From contig QXEO01000817.1 in the NCBI GenBank assembly GCA_007115705.1, positions 2,648,500-2,712,499 of the forward strand: a stretch of DNA of 64,000 nt. Reading direction: 5' to 3'. The notes under the pieces are model-generated. The model made no database searches, was not told where the DNA came from, and was given only the letters and a program-made list of their open reading frames with translations. Below are positions 56,569 through 64,000 of the stretch, piece by piece. This DNA comes from Dactylis glomerata (taxonomy: Eukaryota; Streptophyta; Magnoliopsida; Poales; Poaceae). A program made the position numbers and the translations under genes. Position 1 is the first letter of the stretch, and every line of letters begins with the position of its first letter.

Positions 56569-58632
56569 ATGGCCAATCCTGAAAACACCAAGTTGTGTGA
56601 CTTCACTAGCACGAACAATAGTGATTTTATCTGCACTCCTATTGCACCACCTATTCCTGCTGCAAACTTTTATGAGATTAAGCCTGCTTTATTGAACCTT
56701 GTTATGAAAGAGCAATTTTCCGGTGCTAGTACTGAAGATGCTGTAGCTCATCTCAACAATTTTGTTGAGCTATGTGAGATGCAGAAATATAAGGATGTTG
56801 ATAGTGATATTATTAAGCTCAAGCTGTTTCCTTTTTCTTTGAGAGGAAAGGCTAAAGATTGGTTGCTGTCTTTGACTAAGAATAGTATTGATTCATGGGC
56901 TAAGTGTAAGGATGCTTTTATTGGTAGATACTATCCTCCTGCTAAGATTATATCGTTGCGTAGCAATATTATGAAGTTTACTCAGTTTGATAATGAACAT
57001 GTTGCTCAAGCTTGGGAAAGAATGAAATCTATGATAAAGAATTGCCCCACTCATGGACTGACTACTTGGATGATTATCCAAACTTTTTATGCAGGACTGA
57101 ATTTTTCTTCAAGGAACCTACTTGATTCAGCTGCTGGAGGCACTTTTATGTCCCTTACCTTGGGCGCCGCGTCAAAGCTACTCGACAACATGATGGTAAA
57201 TTATTCTGAATGGCACACCGAGAGAGCTCCACAAGGTAAGAAGGTAAATTCTGTTGAGGAAACCTCTTCCTTGAATGATAAGATTGATACCATTATGGCT
57301 ATGCTTGCTAATGATAGGACCCATGTTGATCCTAATAATGTTCCTTTGGCCTCTCTGGTTGCTCAAGAAGAGCATGTTGATGTTAATTTCATTAGAAACA
57401 ACAATTTTAACAACAATGCTTATAGGAACAATTTTGCTAGTAACAATTATAGGTTGTATCCTTCTACCAATGGTAATGGTTATGGTAACTCTTATGGTAA
57501 TTCCTACAACAACACTAGGGCCGCGCCCTCCGAGCTAGAGGTAATGCTCAAGGACTTCATCGATAAGCAAACTGCTTTTAACAAGTCTGTTGAGAAAAAG
57601 TTAGGCAAAATTGATATTCTTGCTTCTAAAGTTGATAGCCTTGCTCATGATGTTGAAATTCTGAAATTAAAAGTGTTGCCTAATGATGTGAAAGAGAACA
57701 ATGTTTTTGCTACCGCTAATGCTATCCAAGTTGGAATTGATGAAAATATTAGATTGTTAGCAGAATTGCATGCCAGGTGGGAAAGAGAAGATGAGATGGC
57801 TAGAGAGATGAAGGTATGTACTATTACTACCTCTAATGATGTTGCTCCTACTGCTAGCAATCCTCTTACTTTGATTGGTGTAGAGAAAACTCCCGCTCCT
57901 TGTGTTAAAAAGCCTAAAACTGCCAAAACTTTTTCCCAAAAGAGTGCTAAAATTTTTCGGAGTGTGGGAGATGATAGCTCTATTTCTTTTAATGATTTTG
58001 ATGTTGATGGCTGCAATATATCTGAAGTTATTTTGTTCTTGAAAAAGCTTGCTTTGACTCCCAATGCTAGCTCTTTAAATATTGCTTTTACTAAGCACAT
58101 TACCAATGCTCTCATAAGAATTAGGGATGAAAAGTTGAAGCAAAAAGCCTCTGTTCCCAAGAAGTTAGAAGATGGTTGGGAACCCATCATTGATATGCAT
58201 GTTAATGGTTATGATTGCCATGCTTTATGTGATCTAGGTGCTAGTATTTCTATCATGCCTAGAAAGATTTATGACATGCTTGATTTACCACCGCTTGAAA
58301 AATGTTATTTTGATGTTCCTATTGCTGATGATGCTAAGAAGAAACCTTTGGGAAGGATTAATGATGTTCTTATTGTGGTTAACAATAACCCTATTCCCGT
58401 TGATTTTCTTTCTATGGATGTTGAATGCCATGCTTCATGTCCTATTATTTTGGGAAGACCCTTTCTTCGAACTGTAGGTGCTATCATTGATATGAGGGAA
58501 GGCACTATCAAATATCAATTCCCACTTAAGAAAGGTATGGAACACTTCCCTAGGAAAATAAAGAAATTGCTTTTTGACTCTATTCTTAGAGCAAATTATG
58601 AGCTTGATGCTTCATCACTTGATGTTACTTGA
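56569..58632 (+). CDS. Gag-aspartic protease polyprotein of the Gypsy element, intact
   Basis: 687 residues from the first ATG after the leader. Residues about 50-190 form the retrotransposon gag domain (FSGASTEDAVAHLNNFVEL, FSLRGKAKDWLLSL, CKDAFIGRYYPP, MKSMIKNCPTHGLTTWM). The middle is Asn/Tyr-rich (around 290-330), followed by a probable coiled region. The retropepsin-like protease has DLGASISIMP with Asp555 and, further on, CPIILGRPFLRT, the usual ILGRPFL flap-end motif. No CCHC finger is seen. Gag packages element RNA and the protease matures it. The frame has no lesion, whereas the copy in element A (22345-24371) has several. Confidence 0.92.
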   Translation: MANPENTKLCDFTSTNNSDFICTPIAPPIPAANFYEIKPALLNLVMKEQFSGASTEDAVAHLNNFVELCEMQKYKDVDSDIIKLKLFPFSLRGKAKDWLLSLTKNSIDSWAKCKDAFIGRYYPPAKIISLRSNIMKFTQFDNEHVAQAWERMKSMIKNCPTHGLTTWMIIQTFYAGLNFSSRNLLDSAAGGTFMSLTLGAASKLLDNMMVNYSEWHTERAPQGKKVNSVEETSSLNDKIDTIMAMLANDRTHVDPNNVPLASLVAQEEHVDVNFIRNNNFNNNAYRNNFASNNYRLYPSTNGNGYGNSYGNSYNNTRAAPSELEVMLKDFIDKQTAFNKSVEKKLGKIDILASKVDSLAHDVEILKLKVLPNDVKENNVFATANAIQVGIDENIRLLAELHARWEREDEMAREMKVCTITTSNDVAPTASNPLTLIGVEKTPAPCVKKPKTAKTFSQKSAKIFRSVGDDSSISFNDFDVDGCNISEVILFLKKLALTPNASSLNIAFTKHITNALIRIRDEKLKQKASVPKKLEDGWEPIIDMHVNGYDCHALCDLGASISIMPRKIYDMLDLPPLEKCYFDVPIADDAKKKPLGRINDVLIVVNNNPIPVDFLSMDVECHASCPIILGRPFLRTVGAIIDMREGTIKYQFPLKKGMEHFPRKIKKLLFDSILRANYELDASSLDVT

Positions 58633-61550
58633 TTCGCAATTTTCTGCGCCTAGCTCAAAGGCGTTAAAGAAAAGCACTCTTGGGAGATAACCCAATGTTT
58701 TGTTTTCAAGTACTTTTTCTTTTATTTGAGTCTTGGAAGTCATTACTACTGTAATGACCGCTCTTTATCTTGTTTATTTCGTTTTTGTGCCAAGAGAAGC
58801 CTCTAATTTGAGTGAGGTAAAGATTTGGGGATGTTGCTGTCCTGAAACTGTTTTTGGTGCTGCACCGTAAAAATTCGTGAAAATTCTCTGTTTATCTTTT
58901 GGACCTGCGATTTCTTTTGCATATGCCCCAGGTTATATCCAAACTTTTCTTAGTTGAACACTTTTTGATTTGAGCAACAGAAAATCCCTCAAAAATTCGA
59001 CCTTTGTCAGCTGTTCAGTTTTGACAGATTTCTGCCAATATTTGTGTTTGCCACTTTATCGCTTTCTATTGAATTCTTTTGATCATGGAACTTTTGGGGA
59101 GGTTGCTACAGTAGTATATGCTATATATGTGGTGGTTTTGAGTTGAAACCTGAAGCAAATAGAGGATTGATTATATGTTATGCTTGCACTAATGTTGCTA
59201 ATAGATTTGTGTTTAGTTTTATATGAAGGAAGTTTTCAAGTGTAGGGATTGGAGAATGATGAGATGAGTTGAAGAATGGACAAAACCTCAAGCTTGGGGA
59301 TGCCCATGCATCACCCCAAGAAATATCCAAGAAGTACAAGCGTCAAAGCTTGGGGATGCCCCCGAGGCACCCCTTCTTCATCGGCAAAAATCAGGTCACC
59401 TTTCAAAACACTATATTTTTATTGCTTCATGCACTATGTGTTTTTCTTGGAGCGTCAGTTGTTTTAGTTTTCTTAGTTGGTTTAGTTTGTTTGTTTGCTG
59501 CAATAAATGGTTGTACCCCAACAAATTTTCTTTGGAGGAGATGTACTCGTTTTCATTTGCAAAGAACGCTCAATTTTTCACTCTTATCGTTCATCGAGCG
59601 TTCTTCTTTTTCTGCTACTGCTTTTGGTTTTCGTTTTCGCCTTGATATGCGTTCAGATCTTGTCATATATTTTCATCAAGGTGTATTTTTGCCTCTGATC
59701 TTCATTGGTTTTCATCAAAAGAGGTGTTTATAAAAATTTCAAATGGTGTTGGAAAAGAGAAAAAGCTTTGTGCAAAATAGTGGTACAAGAAGGAGCTTGT
59801 GTAGACTGCGGCTTAGGCTTTTTCATGTCATGCTTGATGTCTTTTTGATAGTACGCTTAGTGGTTTTGCTGTAGCATGACTTGTCTCAAATAACTGAGAT
59901 TGCTTAATGAGCCTTTGAAAAAATCATGCGTTGTTTTTATTGTATGGAAGCATTATTCTGGTTTTCTCCTTGATGCTTTATTTGGGTTGACTTGGCGCAT
60001 GCTCACACATGTTAGACTCTTACAAAGTCGCCAATAGCCTTCATGATCATTTAGTTTTTGACTTTTGATGCCATCGTATGCTTCTTTTAATGTCGCTTTG
60101 TCGCTTTGCATGATTATGGCCATTATTGCTCTCTTAGTTGGTCGCTCCCAGTCTTTTGCTAGCCCACGCCTTGTACTGAGTATGAGCTCTACTCGTGCAT
60201 CCGACTCCTAAAAGCCAAAGTTTTCCAAAGAGTCCACCATACATACCTACTAGCAATTTGCTATTCCAAGTAAATTTGACTTGCTTTTATTTTCTCTTCA
60301 AATTAAACTCTTACCAGTGTTATGCGAAATTCGGTCAGTAAAGCTCTCACGAACCGGAAGGCACACTTTACTTTTTCCTGTTCTTAAAAATTTGACATTA
60401 TGGTCTCTTATGTTGAGTTGTTATGCTTGCAAGTTGTAAGTTGGATTCTAGCCCATCCATGCTGTCATGGGCAAGCTTTCAACATTGCACTTCTTATTTG
60501 AGTTGATATCGTGATCTTTTGTTTATGGATGCCCGCGGTGTGAAATGAATTGGGAATCTTGTGGGGATCATGGAGTTTGTATATGTGTTAGGGAAATGCC
60601 GGGCCGCCAATCTAAGCCATGCATAATTCATTGTGGAAATTTGCAGCATACCCATGGTGAACATTCGACGACGCATCTCACAATAAAAAGCTAAACAAAT
60701 GGCAAATAAAAGAGATGTCGAGGTGTTCATTGTCTGCTTGTCCTGTCATTTTGGTGTGGGCTTGTTCCGTGTCATCGGGCACGGAGGTACCCCATTGGCG
60801 GTTCTCAATGATATGCATATACTTACAATGACAAGAGCCTTGCTTGGGACTCTAAGTAAAGTAGCATGAGGTTTGGGTACTCGTATTCACAGGGCACGAG
60901 GTTTTCAACTTATGATTTGTCAAGCATATGCATCATAATTGTTCTCGCATTAACTTTAACCATTCAAGATGCTTATGATGGGGGCAATGAGAGCTCAAAG
61001 CCAGTAAGTACCATAATTTTTGAAGGTTATAAAACTTGCAATCACTGCTTCCCTCTGCGAAGGGCCTTTCTTTTACTTTTATGTTGAGTCACCACCTTCT
61101 TTCTTTATGCACCATTAAGAGAGCATAGTTGTCATTCTTAGTATGATATGCATTGTCCCAAAGTTCATTGATTGATTCATATTGTTGGTTTCACTTGTTC
61201 TTAAATTATTTGTATCTAGTCGCCCTCTTAAACTTGAAGGTGTCCTATGCATTGTTTTGCTCTCTTTGAAGGACAAGCTGAAAACCTTTTGTATGTTTTT
61301 CCTTATGATTTGAACACACGTTTGACTTTCATTGTTTCATTATCATGATCTTTTGTTTGTGTTCATTTGCATGTTTACAACATGGTTGCTAAGTTCTTAT
61401 TGTCATGATTATATCTTCATGCCCATGTTTTAAGTTCTATTGATCCCAGCTCACCAATGCTTACATATATGATCAAGATTGTGTAGGTGCATGTCACCTC
61501 AAAAATTATTCTTTTGTTATCACTTACCTACTCGAGGACGAGCAGGAGTT
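58633..61550 (+). mobile_element. Noncoding internal region in place of pol
   Basis: 2.9 kb between the gag-protease stop and the polypurine tract, with no reverse transcriptase or integrase motif in any frame. It includes two perfect internal copies (59290-59303 and 59346-59359) of the 14-base motif at the polypurine tract. It is shared with element A and with the triple-LTR family. Confidence 0.85.
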
Positions 61551-61564
61551 AAGCTTGGGGATGC
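61551..61564 (+). other. Polypurine tract
   Basis: AAGCTTGGGGATGC, one base before the 3' LTR (61566). Confidence 0.75.
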
Positions 61565-61565
61565 T

Positions 61566-63093
61566 TGATACGTCTCAAACGTATCTATAATTTTTGATGC
61601 TCCATGCTTGTTTTTACACCATTTGCCTATTGTTTCGTTACACTTAGTGGCATTTTTATGCATTTTCCGGAACTAACCTATTAACGAAGTGCCACAGTGC
61701 CAGTTTCCTGTTTTCTGCTGTTTTTGTGTTCCAGAGTGATACACATGAAATATTCTCGGAATTGGACGAAACAAGTTCCTGAAGTCTTATTTTACCCGGA
61801 AGCTTCCAGAGATCCGAAGGAGAGTAGGAGGTGAGGGACCAGGGGCCCACACGCACAGGTGGCGCGGCCAGCCCCTGGCCCGCGCCACCCCCGTGTGTGG
61901 CCGCCTGGCCCCTCCTCTGACAACGCCCCTTTGCCTATAAAGACCCCCCGACGAGAAAAACCTAAGGACCCGATCAGATTTCCAGAACACATCGCGATCC
62001 GCCGCCGCCGTCGACCCAAAGATCGGGAGGGTCCAGAAGCTCTTCCCGGCACCCTGCCGGAGAGGGGAATCGCCTCCGGAGGTCTTCTTCATCGCCATGC
62101 TTGCCTCCGGAGTGATGAGTGAGTAGTCTACCTTGGACTATGGGTCTATAGCAGTAGCTAGATGGTTGTCTTCTCCACCATGTGCTTCATGTTTAGATCT
62201 CATGAGCTGCCATACATGATTGACATCACCGTTATGTAATTCTACATGTTTGGTTTGTTGGGATCCGATGAATATTGGTTATTATGATTAAGTTGCTGTA
62301 CTGAATTATATCTTTTGTTATCTCTACGTTGTTTATGATCTTGCATGCTCTCCGTTGTTAGTAGCTATCTTGGCCGAGTAGTTGCTAGTGACTCCAAGAG
62401 GGGGTATTTATGCTCGATAGTGGGTTCATGCCTCTATTTCACCTGGGGGAGTGACAGAAACCTCTAAGGTGGTAGATGTGTTGTTGCTACTAGGGAGAAA
62501 ACAACATTCATATGCTCAAGGGCATATGCTTTGTTTACATTACACACTTTGCTTAATGCAATTATCTGTTGTTCGCAACTTAATACTTCTAGGGTGTTCG
62601 GATTGATATCCCCGGGGGTGGATTATTAGTCATTGATGCAGTTGGATGGCGGTCTATGTATTTTGTTGTAATGCCCAGAGTAAATCTCATAGTGATCTTC
62701 TTGACATATCACGTTATCTTTATTCTATCAATTGCCCAACTGTAATTTGTTTACCCAGCATGTGTTATTTTATCTATGGAGAGACACCACTAGTGAACTG
62801 TGGACCCCGGTCCTATTTCCATCATATTGCTATCACCTGTTTACTTTACTCGTACTGTTTACTTTACTCGCATACTATATTGTTTTCCACTCGATACACT
62901 CATAACCTTTGTTTCAAGCAAACCGGTGAGATTGACAACCTCATCGCAAGTTGGGAACAAAGTATTTGTTTGTGTGTGTGCAGGTTCCACAACACCTTCA
63001 GTCGTCATTGTCTCTCCTCTCCTGTTCGATAACCTTGGTTGGTTATTCACCACGCACAAGGACAGTCTGCTCCACATCTACGAGGGATCAGCA
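61566..63093 (+). repeat. 3' LTR of the complete Gypsy element
   Basis: 1528 bp. It lacks 66 bp present in the 5' LTR, the junction reading CCTTGGTTGGTTATTC (around 63032-63047), where GGTT occurs at both deletion edges. Confidence 0.93.
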
Positions 63094-63908
63094 GTGGTGC
63101 TGGAGCCGGAGGGCGTTGGATGGCCGCGAAGACTTGGGGACGAGCCTCCTTGGTGGTGATGGCGCGATCTACCCATTGAAGCATGGAGCGGACCTCGGAG
63201 AAGGAGGGTCGCGGACGCATCATGGGGATGAAGGAGGCTTGCTTCTCAAAACGTTCACCGAGTCCGACGAGAAGAACATTGATGAGTTGGCAGTCGTTGA
63301 TGGGGTCACCGAGTTCGCGGAGCTCATCGGCGAGGGACTTGAGCCGCTGACAATAAACCCCCACGGGGGAGTCACCTTGGACGGTGTTGCGGAGCTCGGT
63401 GTGCAGGGTGTTGACGCGGGCGTCGACGTTGACTTGAAACAGTTGACGGAGGTCCGCCCAAAGCGTGGCGGCGTTGGAGGCATCGCGGAAGACGAGATTG
63501 AAGATCTCGGTGGACACCCGTTGGTAGATCCATTGGATGATGGCGAGGTCGTCCTTTACCCAGTGAGGATCTGAAGGCTGGGGAACGGAGTTGGCGTCGA
63601 TGTGGCCGAGGAGATTGCAGCGGCCTAGATGAACTTCAAAGAGGTGGCGCCAATGGTAGTAGTTGTTATTGGGAAGATCTAAAGTAACAGGGATAAAAGG
63701 ACTAACATCTTGAATTGTATCGGCATATTGGATGGTGGGTGGGGTAGGAGTTGCTAGGTTTTGGGTGGGGATAGAGGTGGACGTAGAGCAGGAGGATTGC
63801 GCCATAGCGGCGGCAAGTTTGGAGGCGGCGAGCTTGGCGCGCCGCTCGAAGTAGCCGGGCAGCGGCGGTGGTGGCGGGGTGGGCGGCGACATGCCCTAGA
63901 TCGGTTTA

Positions 63909-63919
63909 GTCTGATACCA
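63909..63919 (-). other. Copia primer binding site (initiator tRNA-Met)
   Basis: On the minus strand, TGGTATCAGAC directly follows the 5' LTR; the first ten bases complement the initiator tRNA-Met 3' end. Confidence 0.88.
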
Positions 63920-64000
63920 TGTAGAATAATATTTGTCTCTTGATTGATTGCATAGTTTGGAGATTACAGGGGGTATATATGAGGGGCCGGCGGCTAACCC
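63920..64000 (-). repeat. 5' LTR of the Copia element, cut by window end
   Basis: 81 of 137 bases are visible. It matches 49200-49280. Confidence 0.9.

Larger units (their letters stand above)
54783..63093 (+). mobile_element. Complete non-autonomous Athila-type Gypsy element
   Basis: 5' LTR 54783-56376, primer site, gag-protease 56569-58632, a 2.9-kb noncoding region, polypurine tract and 3' LTR 61566-63093. It has target duplications GTGGT (54778-54782 and 63094-63098). No reverse transcriptase or integrase is present, so it relies on a partner. It lies in the gag region of the Copia element. Confidence 0.95.
49303..63892 (-). pseudogene. Copia polyprotein, inactivated by small lesions and two insertions
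   Basis: Starts at ATG 63892. Gag runs 63892-63094 and continues 54782 to about 54320, proline-rich at the split. Protease has DWIFDSGASSHM near 54200. After the solo LTR the frame continues with the integrase zinc motif (DLWHQRLGHP, CESCQLGKH), then catalytic Asp, Asp and Glu (HCDLWTS, QCDNGIEF, NGKAERAL). Reverse transcriptase has [12 protein letters not shown] and YVDD near 50285. RNase H has YSDADWAGC and SAEAEY, and the frame ends inside the 3' LTR. Lesions are a frameshift near 54330 in a C-rich stretch, two-base insertions near 51988 and 50703, and a stop at 50400-50398. Both large insertions keep the flanking frame when removed. Confidence 0.9.
49200..64000 (-). mobile_element. Copia retrotransposon with short LTRs (Ale/Retrofit-like), interrupted
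   Basis: Minus-strand element bounded by 137-bp LTRs: 49200-49336 complete and 63920 onward cut by the window end. Gag, protease, integrase, reverse transcriptase and RNase H follow in Copia order, all reading leftward. It is split by a solo Gypsy LTR (52506-54094) and a whole Gypsy element (54783-63093). Lineage is suggested by the very short LTR and the integrase motif QNGKAERALRT. Confidence 0.92.

Noticed and set aside
63047..63892. A stand-alone gene encoding a UBN2-like gag protein
   Set aside because: It is the 5' part of the Copia polyprotein, bounded by the primer site and continuing in phase beyond the inserted Gypsy element.

Overview
The window looks like intergenic and genic DNA of a large grass genome, most probably Triticeae (wheat, Aegilops or barley type). 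The basis is spliced eukaryotic genes with grass-type products (PLATZ, a DUF6598-like protein) set in deeply nested Ty3/Gypsy elements of the Athila lineage. These have LTRs starting TGATACGTC and an Asp-tRNA primer site, and they occur alongside CACTA, Stowaway, LINE and Copia elements typical of these genomes. Family names are from memory and are given loosely.

Layout. 1-26205 is one old minus-strand Gypsy element (element A) whose right end is a 5' LTR at 24558-26205 and whose left end lies outside the window. It has been split twice. (i) A solo LTR (92-3143, TSD AAAAC) carries a second solo LTR (347-1990, TSD GGGGG). (ii) A Helitron (4116-22344) is inserted exactly between A and T of element A. 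The Helitron carries fragments of an annexin gene, of a growth-regulating-factor (GRF) gene and of at least one unrecognised gene, all on the + strand. It holds a second copy of its own 5' terminus at 19001. Inside the GRF exon sits an LTR-internal-LTR-internal-LTR array (6902-18618) bounded by one TSD (TGGTG). A solo LTR (19305-20950, TSD GTGTG) lies further right.

26206-38335 is lower-repeat DNA: a Stowaway MITE, a GC-rich poly(A) retroposon with 14-bp TSD, an intact three-exon PLATZ gene (minus strand, 31780-32757), several inverted-repeat MITEs and a tandem duplication. 38336-43084 is an L1-type LINE with an uninterrupted 1377-codon ORF2 and an 11-bp TSD. 43439-45524 is a small CACTA transposon (TSD GCA) that has no transposase but carries a complete gene for a DEDDy 3'-5' exonuclease with its own TATA box. 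47354-49082 is a three-exon gene resembling the DUF6598 family.

49200 to the end is a minus-strand, short-LTR Copia element (Ale/Retrofit-like). Its polyprotein is interrupted by a solo Gypsy LTR (52506-54094, TSD GGGTT) and by a complete non-autonomous Gypsy element (54783-63093, TSD GTGGT) with an intact gag-protease frame and no reverse transcriptase or integrase.

The strongest leads are the Helitron with two 5' ends and one 3' end, the triple-LTR array whose middle LTR is a left/right hybrid of the outer two, and the exonuclease-bearing CACTA element. Genes likely to be functional for the host are PLATZ and the DUF6598-like gene; the exonuclease gene is intact but transposon-borne.
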